64,000 nt of DNA from positions 117,890 to 181,889 of the forward strand of contig CBFIEM010000004.1 of assembly GCA_965661625.1 (NCBI GenBank). The letters are read 5' to 3'. The DNA is from GCA-2705995 sp965661625 (lineage in GTDB: Bacteria > Bacteroidota > Bacteroidia > Flavobacteriales_G > Salibacteraceae). The notes below the pieces were generated by a model. The model did not search any database. It worked only from the letters and a program-made list of their open reading frames with translations, and was not told the origin of the DNA. Shown one piece after another: positions 52,325 to 62,570 of this stretch (the first letter of the stretch is position 1; the number at the start of each line of letters is the position of its first letter). The position numbers and the translations under genes are program-made.

Positions 52325-55300
52325 TTATGAGGTGATTGTAAATCGAATACTAACTCCAGCATTGGTGTTAGCCGTTGGGAATGAAAGGGAAATTACGGGA
52401 TTGGTTACTATCCTATCGTAAAACAGCCTCAAGTTAAGCTTATTACTTAGGGAGTAATCAGCAGTAAATTTCAACGAAATAATCTGCTGACCGCCAGTTG
52501 GTTCATTAGGACGAATATTATTATCCAGTTTACGGATAATCGTAATATTATCCCTGAAAGAAATGTCACCACGAAGACGCAGGTCGCTTTGGATTTTACT
52601 CCGCGTACTTGGCTTTTGAAATGGAAGGGGCACTTTTGAAAAGGTATAACCTAGGCCAATAATCACCTCATTACTTCTCGATTCCGTTACTTGTGCATTT
52701 GCAAAACTCAACGACAAGTTCCTATCTCTTCTTACTTCGAACCTTGTAATTAAACTATTGTTCCAAGTCATATCAAGGTTAATTAGCGGACTAAACTGTT
52801 CTGAAACAGTTATTGATTGAATTTCATTTTGAGCGACAAAATTTGTCCCGTTCACCGGATCTCGTTCTGCCGTATACCCATCCCCATCCAAATCCTCATA
52901 CAACACATTAGACCTGTATGAACCCACGCTGTAGGTAGATCGGTATCCGTGGTTAACTGTAAATGTCTTGAAGTGCTTTTTGAAAAAATCGATTTTCGTT
53001 AGCCCTGTGTAAGTCACTCGCCAATTTGGGTCAGGAATATCTAAGAAAGTAGCAAGGGAGGCTCCGTCGGCACTTTCACCTGAATACGCTGCCAAGAAAG
53101 CTGGTATTAACACTTCTGGCTGAGTAGGGCCATAACCATCGGCATACCCTGTTTCTGTGGCATGATTACCGCTTGAGTTGGGGTTTTGGGCAGAGAGTCT
53201 TCTTGAAATCGTTGTCCTATTCGCTGCAAACTGTTCAAACGCCGGAGACTCATAATCATCTCCAAAAGACTCAAATGAAGTTCGCCATGCATTAAATGAA
53301 ACACTGAAATTACCTGCATTAATAGGGCTTTCCGAAATATACCCCCCATTAGGATCGTACGTTCCATCGTCATAAAACACCGTATCGTTCCACCTGAAAA
53401 ATTCGCTGAAATTCCGATTCATTTGTCGTGTAGCATTAAGCTCAATTTTCAGATCATTAACCGGCTCAATGTTCACTCTAAAGTTCCACTGTTCTGAAAA
53501 GGTTTTGGAGTAGGCAGAGTTCAAATTAGACTCCTTGACGAGCCAATCATTATCCGCTGCATAACGCGCAAAACTTTGATCCCTGCTCCCAAATGACCCC
53601 TGCTTACCAAAAATAAAACCAACACCAGGTGCATCAAAGTTTGGATCCATTCCCATCACATTCGTTCGTGATGCATATCCTGGTAGCAGGATACCTTGAT
53701 TATTTGAATACGTAACGTTTGCATTTTTGAACATCATCAAGAAATTAGCCGTGTGTTCAAGTATCGTAAGTTTATCTTCCTTTTTAGTAGAGTCTGCTTT
53801 TTGAACAACATTTCTTCTGGAATTCATTGGCCCAGCTCGTCTATTACCTCCGCGATTCTTCTGCCTAACTTTTCTGTTCACCTCCCTGAAAAATTTAACC
53901 TTATTATATAAGGTCGTCATGTTAAACGTTCCATTAAGTTGCCATTGAGCAGAATTCTGAATCGTGTTACCCAGTGAATCTGCAGCAAATAGCGCTCTTT
54001 GCCAATCATAAGATGATGAATACCGCACACTTGATGTAATCCAGTCGGTAGCTGGGATTTTATTCAGAGGAACATTGTAAGTGATGTTCGTATTGTGGTT
54101 GTAATTCATGGTTGTTCCAAAGTCCGAAATACTTGCCCATATGGAATCCCTCCAGTAGTCATACGTTTCTCGATCGTTGCGGTCAACCCTTCCAGCTGGT
54201 TCCTCTAATAACGTTTGGTTATTTGCATTAAAATCAACTTTAAGTTGCCTTGTTAGATCCCATCTCAAGTTATATGCTCGGTTCCAATTGAATGATTTGT
54301 TTACAAAAACAGGAAGGTTAACCACTACGTTTGGCTGGTTATTACGCATTCTGCTTTCTTGATAGTTCCTCGTGAAATCAGTTCTAAACCCTACTTGTTT
54401 TGGCGCAGGATAAAAGTTGAAGTCCCTTAACAACGCCAAATATTTTGATTTCTTGAGGAACTTTACATTTTGAAGAGGCCTTATATTCTTGGGGCTATTC
54501 GCAAAATTATAGGTTATTCCTCCCCGATGCTTTCGTGTTAAATCAAACTCCGTATTGTAGTCCCTTCTAAACAAATCAGAGTAAGAATAAGTCAATGAAA
54601 AATTTGATATATCATAAATCCGACTCTTTCCTGCTCCCTTGGTTTTTTCTTTGCGAACGTTTGTAAAATTGACACTCCTACGTATTGTTCTGGTTTCCTG
54701 AACTCGCTCTACACTATCTCGTTGAGAAGGATTGGGGAAGGATTCATTGACGTAGTCATCAAATTGAATATCTGGGTCAAGTGGAGCAAACTGAGGCTTT
54801 ACTCTACCCTCTGCATAACCGACATACATAGGAATCTTCACACCCGATTCATCGCCAAAAAACTTTCCTAAATTAATATTGGCGCTGGCATCAAAATCCT
54901 GGATAGTTTCACGCTGTCGCTCACTTACTTTATCGCTAATTGATCCCCAACCCGGAGTACTCATGCTTCCAGAAACTGAAACCGTTGCAAAATCTGCAAG
55001 CTGTGACTGTACACGCGCGATTGCAGCCCAACCTGAAATGTTGTCAAAGTCCGTTAGCCGTAATTCGTTAAACCAAACTTCCGCGCATTTTGCCAGACCA
55101 TCGTCGGAAAGGTTTGCAGACGTTCGTTTCGGATTTCGAACTCCGAGCATTACGGTTTTCACCGTACTTAAATTCGGATTACCCACCACGTATACTTTGT
55201 TATTCCCATCTTGAATTGAGAATCGCGTATTGTTTGTAACGTTTGACCCTGGAGCAAACATTGCTCGATTTCGACTGGTCTTGGCGCGCTGAAGCACTCC

Positions 55301-58300
55301 GAAGTCAATCACCATATTGTTGGCATCAGGCCAAACCCGTCTTCTCGTTTCACTGTTATTGTTGTTGTACCTACCAGGTGGGGTAATTGTTAACGGAATC
55401 TCATATTCATAGTAATTATTCTCGAAGTCGGTTCCCAGTCTAATGAATGCCGTCAACTCGCCATCTTCAACTGTCTCCAGTGCTTCTGCGGCTGTTTCTC
55501 CGTGCACGTACATCCTGATCTTACGGTATGATCGCACGTCTAAGTCAAGATTTCGATATGCCGCCCTTGCTTTTCCATCTTGTAAATCACAAACTTTGAG
55601 CGAAAGCGATTGCTCATTGAGCTGTTGCAGGTTTGTTGTACCGACGTTTATCTCACGCTCGATGTCTGGAGGTAACACATAATTTACCGGTTCCTTATTT
55701 CCATTTTCTTCTATATTAACTGCAGCTATAGCGAAAGAAGACTCGTCCTCTTCAAATAAATTGTCGCCTTCCGAACCCAAGTCTCCTAAATACCTTCTCC
55801 ACTCGCCCCTTACCAGTTCAAGCCGCGCAAAGTGAAGGTGAATGGGGTGTTCAAATCCACGCATAAACATGCGCATAAAACGGATTGATCTAAAGTCAGT
55901 AATCCCGTTTACATTTTCTGGGTCTTGACGGATTGGAATTCTGAACTGATACCAACGAATCGTTTTTTCCGTTCCATTATCCATTTGGCGCGTAGTTTCA
56001 CGCATATCGGTAATGTAATTCTGACCAATGTTAGCCGGATCTATAGCATTAGGGCTAATATCTACCCGATACTGCCAGTAGGCCTCAATCTCATCCAGGG
56101 TATTATCACGGTTAATGTCCTCTGCATTAGGCAGCTGGTTTGAAGACTCCAGCGAATTCACTTTTGAGTTCCCTTCCAACCCATTAAAAAACTTGTAACG
56201 CTCAAGGATATTCCCTGGAGCCTCGTTGCGATACCCCAAGAAATTATCATTTGAGGGATCTGCCTCTATTCCAGCAGCAGCTTGCGGCGCTATGGCAGAA
56301 GCAGCTTGTACATAGTTTGCAAAAAACTGTCGCTCTTGAGCGTCCGCTAACCCATCTAAACCAACATCTTGGAGAACGCGGTTATTTGGGTCATTATCAA
56401 ATCCATTAACGATTTGCTGTCCCAAGGTTACTCGTCCCCAGTTTGATAAGGTATCATTAGATAGGTCTGCTACGTTACTCGTTGGCAAACCATTCTCAAT
56501 GACCTTAAATCCATCACGCTGGACATCTTCAGAAATGTTTCCTAAGTTGAAATAAAGTGCTCCACGGTCTTTATCATTTGGAAAAGCATAATCACCGTGA
56601 AAAGGGTCCATCATCCAAAATTGAATAAACTCGATATTCGCAGCTTCAAAATCGTATTGATCAATGCGCCGCATGATACCTCCCCAACGATTTTCGGGCT
56701 CCTTCAATGTCCCATCTGGATTTATCCCATAACCATAGGGTACGCCATTTACATCTTGTCCATCAACATCATAATTATAAGGTCCTTTTTCGGCAGGATA
56801 CATGGAAAGATTTAATACTGGAATATTACTTAATTGCCCGTTAGCCAGCTGTTGATTTGGGAATACCTCAGAGACATCGATGCGTCGCTGATCATGGTTA
56901 CTTCGTTGTGCGTCGGTTGTAGATCGCAAACTTCCTGGTTGCTCTTGCCGTTGCAACGTAGGGTCAGTTTGATACCATGCCATTCTAGATCTATTAAAAC
57001 CAGATGCAACATTGTTCCTCAACGAACCCTCTGGAAACAAATTAGGTTGGCCTTGAGGGGTGGATGCCAAGCTCCAGGCTATTTGGGAACGTAAATCTAT
57101 AGTAGACTGAGAGCCTTCAAAGTCATCAATATATGCTGTTCCCCTACTCCCAACAGCTCGAGACACTCCGGGAATCAATTGAGCAAACTCTCCCGAAACT
57201 TGCACAGATGACTTCTCTTTAGTATCAATTCCTGGTATTTTATCAACCAGTCGAGTAAGGAAGTCTGATTCCGTGCGGTAATTTCCATCTAGCCCATAAA
57301 CCGTATTGGACATAGGTTCATCTCCAACATTTACCTTTTGAGTCAATGGTCTTTCAGTGAGGTTCATGATTGTCGCTCCAAACTGCAAGTCGTCACTAAC
57401 CTTATAATCAAATCGAGAAGCCAGAAGTGTTTTCGTTTGAATATTAAAAAGTGAATTACTCTCCAGTGAAATTTTTATGGGTGTACCAGACTCCATCAAA
57501 CCTGAATTAATAATCTTGACACGGCCTAGTGTATAATCTACTGTATAGTCTACATTCTCCTGAAGTTGACGCCCTCCGGCAGTAACCCTAACTGATCCTT
57601 GGGGAACGTTCAATGCGTTCAGAGAAATCTCATTACTCGAAGAAGATTGATATTCCCCACGTATTGTAAATCGGTTTTGATCTGGAAACCTGACTTGAGC
57701 GTCACGTTGTGTATTTGAATAAAGTGAATCAAACCCATAAGCTCCCACGACATTTGGGTCATCAATTGCCTCGGTTAGATTACTTCCAAAAGGCTCGAGC
57801 TGTGGGAAGTAGATTCTTCCATTTTGGGGATTAATGGTTATTCTTGGATTATCTAAGAAATCAAATAATCCATCTGCTCGCGGATTACCATTTACATCTA
57901 ACTTATCAAGGCCCATAACTTGAATAAGCGGGGTTCCGTTTACCTTTCCTGCAGGAATAAAATTAGTTTCGACACCTTGCTCACGGTCTAAATACCAGAT
58001 ATTCAAAATGAAGCCTTCTTTTTGCACATTAAATGCGCCAAGTGAGTATACATTTTTCATCATCAAATCCCACATCGGAATTTTAGTATTCAGCTCTGTA
58101 CTCTTGAGCATCTTGAGCATTAAAGCATCTTGCCCTTGAATTCCATCAGTTGAAAACTCACCCACTTGATACGTTTGCCCCTGATAAGTATACTGAAAAG
58201 CCACACCTAATACTTGGTTGGGACGCAGCTCTTGATTCAAGGAGATGTAACCCAGCTGTGGATTAAAATAATATTCAGATTGCTCAAGTCTTCTTGCTGA

Positions 58301-59608
58301 TTCAATTTTATGGTAATCTAACCTCGGATTGAAGTTGAAGGCATCTAAGGCTGAAGAGGCATTGATAAACCCCCTTACATCAGGGTCATTTGAAATCCGT
58401 TGGTAAAGGTTATTTGCATCATTAAAAGGCAATGGACGCGATCGCACTAGATTTGCCGAGTTATATAACCTATTCGATTCACCAAGATCTTGAAATGCAA
58501 TCACATTTCTTACGTTTTGAGTCGCAAAATTGGTATTTGTAACCCACACCTCTATTTTAGTGATATTAACCCCCGTATTTAAAATTGGAGGTGATCCAAC
58601 AGCTCGCTCATATTGGTTTCTAAAAAAATGGGATAAGAAAAAGTGTCGGTTAAAATCGTATTCATCAGCTTTTAATTCAAACTCCCGTTTTTGAGCACCG
58701 CCCTGCACATTAATCTCACTTTTCTGGCCACGTTCCTGTGAAAAAACGGAAGTAACTGTAAGCCTACCAAAACGCAGCTCTGTTTTAAGTCCAAACAGGC
58801 TTTGAGAGCCTGAAATCAAAGAGCTTTGAAGCGGAAGAGAAACATTTCCAGCTTCAATCTTCTGTATAATCTCATCCTCATAACCCGTATACTCAAGCTT
58901 CATTTGATTCTCAAAATCAAACGTTGCCTCTGTATTGTAGTTGGTTGTAAGCTTCAGCTTATCTCCAATATTTCCAATAACGTTTAACTGAATCCGTTGA
59001 TCAAAATCAAACGTGCTAATTCTACGCTGGGCTTCTGGAATTGCAGGGTTATCTGTACGAGAAACATTTACACCAAAAATCAACTCGGCAGACCCGCTGG
59101 GTCGAATATCGATCGTATTCCCTCCAAAAATGTTATCAAAGAATTTACTTTCGACTTTTATAGGAGGTATTTGCCATTTATCCTCTTTGTTGAATTCATT
59201 TTCGGTCGCTACCTTCTCTGCCCAATAATTCTGAATACTTTGATTAAGTTGAAAGTCATCATACTCATCAAAGGTCATATAGTTGTCTGGCCTAAAACGC
59301 AGCCTGTCTCCTAGTCCTTGTTTGTAGACATATTTACCTGTTTCAGGGTCATATTCCCAAGTACCTGAAACATTACTAGGATTCTCCATAGAGAAAGGTC
59401 GATATTGATTCGACCCAAATGGAGTGTTGGTGTTATCGTCAAACGGGTACTTGAGGTCAACTTTATTCGTATCCCCTCCGGTAGTATCTAATTGTGTTAG
59501 TCCAGAGTTAGACGCACCAAAGCCTTGAACCGCCCCTAAGGAAAGCACCAAAGCAACGACTATTGCCAGTCGTTTGCCAACATAAAATTGGAACAAGGAA
59601 AATCTCAC
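52325..59608 (-). CDS. sprA: type IX secretion translocon SprA (Sov)
   Basis: Very large outer-membrane beta-barrel that forms the protein-conducting channel of the type IX system. 2427 residues, near the family's usual size (about 2300-2500). An N-terminal signal (LAIVVALVLSLGAVQGFG) precedes a periplasmic part and many long amphipathic strands; the end PNAGVSI-type (TNAGVSIRFTITS) closes with aromatic/hydrophobic residues. Recognisable blocks include SRAVGSRGTAYIDDFEGSQS, MYPAEKGPYNYD, QFWMMDPF and WFNELRLTDF. It is 13 bases after ruvA and upstream of gcvH, a common gene order. The reading frame is intact. Confidence 0.96.
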   Translation of the reverse strand: MRFSLFQFYVGKRLAIVVALVLSLGAVQGFGASNSGLTQLDTTGGDTNKVDLKYPFDDNTNTPFGSNQYRPFSMENPSNVSGTWEYDPETGKYVYKQGLGDRLRFRPDNYMTFDEYDDFQLNQSIQNYWAEKVATENEFNKEDKWQIPPIKVESKFFDNIFGGNTIDIRPSGSAELIFGVNVSRTDNPAIPEAQRRISTFDFDQRIQLNVIGNIGDKLKLTTNYNTEATFDFENQMKLEYTGYEDEIIQKIEAGNVSLPLQSSLISGSQSLFGLKTELRFGRLTVTSVFSQERGQKSEINVQGGAQKREFELKADEYDFNRHFFLSHFFRNQYERAVGSPPILNTGVNITKIEVWVTNTNFATQNVRNVIAFQDLGESNRLYNSANLVRSRPLPFNDANNLYQRISNDPDVRGFINASSALDAFNFNPRLDYHKIESARRLEQSEYYFNPQLGYISLNQELRPNQVLGVAFQYTYQGQTYQVGEFSTDGIQGQDALMLKMLKSTELNTKIPMWDLMMKNVYSLGAFNVQKEGFILNIWYLDREQGVETNFIPAGKVNGTPLIQVMGLDKLDVNGNPRADGLFDFLDNPRITINPQNGRIYFPQLEPFGSNLTEAIDDPNVVGAYGFDSLYSNTQRDAQVRFPDQNRFTIRGEYQSSSSNEISLNALNVPQGSVRVTAGGRQLQENVDYTVDYTLGRVKIINSGLMESGTPIKISLESNSLFNIQTKTLLASRFDYKVSDDLQFGATIMNLTERPLTQKVNVGDEPMSNTVYGLDGNYRTESDFLTRLVDKIPGIDTKEKSSVQVSGEFAQLIPGVSRAVGSRGTAYIDDFEGSQSTIDLRSQIAWSLASTPQGQPNLFPEGSLRNNVASGFNRSRMAWYQTDPTLQRQEQPGSLRSTTDAQRSNHDQRRIDVSEVFPNQQLANGQLSNIPVLNLSMYPAEKGPYNYDVDGQDVNGVPYGYGINPDGTLKEPENRWGGIMRRIDQYDFEAANIEFIQFWMMDPFHGDYAFPNDKDRGALYFNLGNISEDVQRDGFKVIENGLPTSNVADLSNDTLSNWGRVTLGQQIVNGFDNDPNNRVLQDVGLDGLADAQERQFFANYVQAASAIAPQAAAGIEADPSNDNFLGYRNEAPGNILERYKFFNGLEGNSKVNSLESSNQLPNAEDINRDNTLDEIEAYWQYRVDISPNAIDPANIGQNYITDMRETTRQMDNGTEKTIRWYQFRIPIRQDPENVNGITDFRSIRFMRMFMRGFEHPIHLHFARLELVRGEWRRYLGDLGSEGDNLFEEDESSFAIAAVNIEENGNKEPVNYVLPPDIEREINVGTTNLQQLNEQSLSLKVCDLQDGKARAAYRNLDLDVRSYRKIRMYVHGETAAEALETVEDGELTAFIRLGTDFENNYYEYEIPLTITPPGRYNNNNSETRRRVWPDANNMVIDFGVLQRAKTSRNRAMFAPGSNVTNNTRFSIQDGNNKVYVVGNPNLSTVKTVMLGVRNPKRTSANLSDDGLAKCAEVWFNELRLTDFDNISGWAAIARVQSQLADFATVSVSGSMSTPGWGSISDKVSERQRETIQDFDASANINLGKFFGDESGVKIPMYVGYAEGRVKPQFAPLDPDIQFDDYVNESFPNPSQRDSVERVQETRTIRRSVNFTNVRKEKTKGAGKSRIYDISNFSLTYSYSDLFRRDYNTEFDLTRKHRGGITYNFANSPKNIRPLQNVKFLKKSKYLALLRDFNFYPAPKQVGFRTDFTRNYQESRMRNNQPNVVVNLPVFVNKSFNWNRAYNLRWDLTRQLKVDFNANNQTLLEEPAGRVDRNDRETYDYWRDSIWASISDFGTTMNYNHNTNITYNVPLNKIPATDWITSSVRYSSSYDWQRALFAADSLGNTIQNSAQWQLNGTFNMTTLYNKVKFFREVNRKVRQKNRGGNRRAGPMNSRRNVVQKADSTKKEDKLTILEHTANFLMMFKNANVTYSNNQGILLPGYASRTNVMGMDPNFDAPGVGFIFGKQGSFGSRDQSFARYAADNDWLVKESNLNSAYSKTFSEQWNFRVNIEPVNDLKIELNATRQMNRNFSEFFRWNDTVFYDDGTYDPNGGYISESPINAGNFSVSFNAWRTSFESFGDDYESPAFEQFAANRTTISRRLSAQNPNSSGNHATETGYADGYGPTQPEVLIPAFLAAYSGESADGASLATFLDIPDPNWRVTYTGLTKIDFFKKHFKTFTVNHGYRSTYSVGSYRSNVLYEDLDGDGYTAERDPVNGTNFVAQNEIQSITVSEQFSPLINLDMTWNNSLITRFEVRRDRNLSLSFANAQVTESRSNEVIIGLGYTFSKVPLPFQKPSTRSKIQSDLRLRGDISFRDNITIIRKLDNNIRPNEPTGGQQIISLKFTADYSLSNKLNLRLFYDRIVTNPVISLSFPTANTNAGVSIRFTITS

Positions 59609-59621
59609 AACCCGGGGTCTA

Positions 59622-60203
59622 CTACAACTGTTTAAGCGCTTTCTTTATCAATTCTTCTACGGAATCTTCCGCATTGGCAACCAGCAACTTATCAAGTACT
59701 TTACCAGCCTTTGATTTATCAAAACCTAAGGAAGCCAAGGCACTTAACGCCTCAGTTTTTGCAGTATTGTGTGATCCTTCTGAAAATTCCATAGAATCTT
59801 CAACCTTGGTCAATTTATCTTTCAAATCAATAATAACCCGTTGTGCAGTTTTGGCTCCAATTCCCTTCACGCCTTTGAGGGTGTTTACATCTCCCTGTAC
59901 AATTGCATTAACTATTTCCTCAGCGTTTAAAGAAGAAAGCATTACTTGCGCAGTGCTTGTTCCAACACCGCTAACCGAAATGAGCATTCGAAATAATTCA
60001 CGCTCACCAGCATCTGCGAAACCGTAAAGCACATGGGCATCATCCCTAATTGCGAGATGTGTCAACAGTTTAACTTGCTCTTCAGATCCCAGCTTTCCGT
60101 AAGTTGAAAGTGAAACATTAACATGATAGCCTACCCCGTTGCATTCGATTACCACAAATGAAGGGTTCTTTTCTACTAACCTACCTGAAAGGTGATGAAT
60201 CAT
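59622..60203 (-). CDS. ruvA: Holliday junction helicase subunit RuvA
   Basis: Tetrameric junction-binding protein that loads RuvB. 193 residues: OB-fold N-terminus (IHHLSGRLVEKNPSFVVIEC), two helix-hairpin-helix motifs (ISVSGVGTSTAQVML and LKGVKGIGAKTAQRVI) and the C-terminal RuvB-binding domain (EALSALASLGFDKSKAGKV). Overlaps the malic enzyme stop by four bases. ruvB and ruvC are not present here. Confidence 0.96.
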   Translation of the reverse strand: MIHHLSGRLVEKNPSFVVIECNGVGYHVNVSLSTYGKLGSEEQVKLLTHLAIRDDAHVLYGFADAGERELFRMLISVSGVGTSTAQVMLSSLNAEEIVNAIVQGDVNTLKGVKGIGAKTAQRVIIDLKDKLTKVEDSMEFSEGSHNTAKTEALSALASLGFDKSKAGKVLDKLLVANAEDSVEELIKKALKQL

Positions 60204-62470
60204 ACTTTCCTTGTTTGTGCGTCTGCCGCAGCAATTGAAACCATGTTTACTATTTCTCGCACCGAACTTCCCAATTGCAAGACGTGATAAGGTTTGTTCA
60301 TCCCTAATAGAATGGGGCCAATAGAATCTGATGCCGCCATTTCTTGAATAAGTTTGTAAGCAATATTACCAGCTGAAAGGTTTGGGAAAATAAGGGTATT
60401 AACTTGTTTTTTAGCTAGTTCAGAAAACGGAAAAATCTCTGACATCAGCTCCTTGTTTAACGCAAAGTTTGCTTGAATTTCCCCATCCACTAGTATTTCT
60501 GGGTGGTCTGTGTGCAATAATTTAACAGCTTCAGCCATTTTTGTTGCATCCTCTCCTCGGGACGAACCAAAATTTGAATAACTCATCATTCCAATCCTTG
60601 GCTCAATTCTAAAACGCTTTACTGCATCATGTACCATCTGAGTTATTTCGACTAACTCCGCTGCTGTAGGATTATAATTGATGGTTGTATCTGCCAAAAA
60701 TAGGGGACCCTTTTCTGTTATCAGCACATACATTCCTGCTAGCTTCTCCACGTCCTTTGCCTTACCGATAAGCTCTAGGGCTGGTCTAATGGCCTGTGGG
60801 TAATTCCTTGTTAATCCTGAAATCCCGGCATCCACTTCACCGCTTTCCACCATGGCAGAAGCGAAATAATTTCGATCCCGAACCATTTTCAGTGCTTCGT
60901 GGTAAGTAACCCCTTTTCGATTTCGTTTACTGTAAAGCAACTCCGCGTATCGGTTTCTTCGATCTTCTTGATCATCCGCACGAGAATCTATTATTTCATA
61001 CCCATCAAGATCAATGCTGTAGGTCTCAGCAAGCGCTTCCATTTTACCCCTATTTCCTAAGAGTACTGGAATGGCAATCCCTTCTTCTTGAACAATTTGA
61101 GCAGCCTTGAGAATCTTGTGATGATCTGCTTCAGTAAATACAATTCGCTGTAATTTTTTCTTTGCACGTTGGACAACACTCCTTACTAATTTGTTGTCAC
61201 GCCCCATGCGCAATTCTAAATCCTTGCTATACTGAACCCAGTCTGTAATGGGATGGCGTGCAACACCAGACTCCATTGCCGCTTTTGCAACTGCCGGAGC
61301 AACTGAAGTAATTAACCTATAGTCTAGTGGTTTAGGGATAATATAGCTCTCGCCAAAAACCAAGCTTTTCTCATCATATGCTTCATTAACTTCTTCGGGG
61401 ACTGTCTCTTTCGCAAGCGAAGCTAGGGCATGAACTGCAGCAAGTTTCATTTCCTCGTTGATTGTAGTTGCGTGAACATCAAGCGCACCTCGGAAAATAA
61501 AGGGAAACCCAAGAACATTATTAACCTGGTTAGGATGGTCACTTCTTCCTGTGGCCATGATGATATCAGGCCTAGCATCCATTGCATCTTTATAAGCAAT
61601 TTCAGGATCAGGGTTCGCCATGGCAAATACAATTGGTCGATTCGCCATTGACTTTATCATTTTCTTTGTTACAATGTTTCCTTTTGAAAGTCCTAGAAAA
61701 ACATCTGCATCTACTAGAGCCTGTTCCAAGGACTCCAACTTTGAGTCAGACGCAAATTCAGCTTTCTCTGCAGATAAGTTTTCACGTGTTTTGCGAATAA
61801 CACCTTTGCTATCAAGCATCAATATGTTAGACTTTACCGCACCCATTGCTAAGTAAAGTTTTGTACAAGCAATAGCAGAGGCCCCCGCGCCGTTCACTAC
61901 TATTTTTACCTCTTCTATTTTCTTGTCTGCGAGCTCAAGTGCATTCAACAGCGCTGCTGAGGAAATAATAGCCGTTCCATGCTGATCATCGTGCATCACT
62001 GGAATATTCAGCTCTTCCTTTAGACGTCTTTCAATTTCAAAAGCCTCTGGAGCTTTAATGTCTTCAAGATTGATTCCACCGAATGTCGGGGCAATATTTT
62101 TCACAGTTTGAACGAAACCCTCTATATCCGTTGCATCCACCTCAATATCAAAGACATCTATGTCTGCAAATATTTTGAAAAGCAGTCCTTTACCCTCCAT
62201 GACAGGCTTTGATGCCTGGGGACCTATATCCCCAAGCCCTAAAACAGCAGTACCATTTGAGATTACCGCAACCAAGTTCCCTTTAGCTGTGTACTTGTAT
62301 ACATCATCTTCATTGGCAGCTATGGCCTTACAAGGCTCAGCTACTCCTGGAGAGTACGCCAGCGACAAATCTCGCTGAGAGTTATACGGCTTCGTAGGAA
62401 CTACCTCAATCTTACCTGGACGTCCATCTGCATGATAATCAAGCGCTTCTCTATTTCGAAACTTCAACAT
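60200..62470 (-). CDS. maeB: NADP-dependent malic enzyme with phosphotransacetylase-like domain
   Basis: Oxidative decarboxylation of malate to pyruvate. 756 residues in two parts: malic enzyme at about 1-425 with LAYSPGVAEPC, catalytic Lys in GAVLGLGDIGPQASKPVMEGK, metal site VMHDDQHGTA and NAD(P) loop VVNGAGASAIAC; then a phosphate acetyl/butyryltransferase-like domain to the end, which in this enzyme type is regulatory. Length is typical of MaeB. First gene of the maeB-ruvA-sprA run, divergent from the sirtuin. Confidence 0.95.
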   Translation of the reverse strand: MLKFRNREALDYHADGRPGKIEVVPTKPYNSQRDLSLAYSPGVAEPCKAIAANEDDVYKYTAKGNLVAVISNGTAVLGLGDIGPQASKPVMEGKGLLFKIFADIDVFDIEVDATDIEGFVQTVKNIAPTFGGINLEDIKAPEAFEIERRLKEELNIPVMHDDQHGTAIISSAALLNALELADKKIEEVKIVVNGAGASAIACTKLYLAMGAVKSNILMLDSKGVIRKTRENLSAEKAEFASDSKLESLEQALVDADVFLGLSKGNIVTKKMIKSMANRPIVFAMANPDPEIAYKDAMDARPDIIMATGRSDHPNQVNNVLGFPFIFRGALDVHATTINEEMKLAAVHALASLAKETVPEEVNEAYDEKSLVFGESYIIPKPLDYRLITSVAPAVAKAAMESGVARHPITDWVQYSKDLELRMGRDNKLVRSVVQRAKKKLQRIVFTEADHHKILKAAQIVQEEGIAIPVLLGNRGKMEALAETYSIDLDGYEIIDSRADDQEDRRNRYAELLYSKRNRKGVTYHEALKMVRDRNYFASAMVESGEVDAGISGLTRNYPQAIRPALELIGKAKDVEKLAGMYVLITEKGPLFLADTTINYNPTAAELVEITQMVHDAVKRFRIEPRIGMMSYSNFGSSRGEDATKMAEAVKLLHTDHPEILVDGEIQANFALNKELMSEIFPFSELAKKQVNTLIFPNLSAGNIAYKLIQEMAASDSIGPILLGMNKPYHVLQLGSSVREIVNMVSIAAADAQTRKV

Positions 62471-62570
62471 AATACCCTTTCGTTTTGGAGCGCGTAAAAT
62501 TAATCAATTCGCTTAGGCTCAGTGGGTAAATACGCAATTATTTGGAACAAATACCTTACTTTCATTACGC

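Noticed and set aside
53107..59314. Many shorter ORFs in other frames within sprA
   Set aside because: They lie wholly inside the 2427-codon gene, show no signal, motif or start context and are expected by chance in so long a gene.
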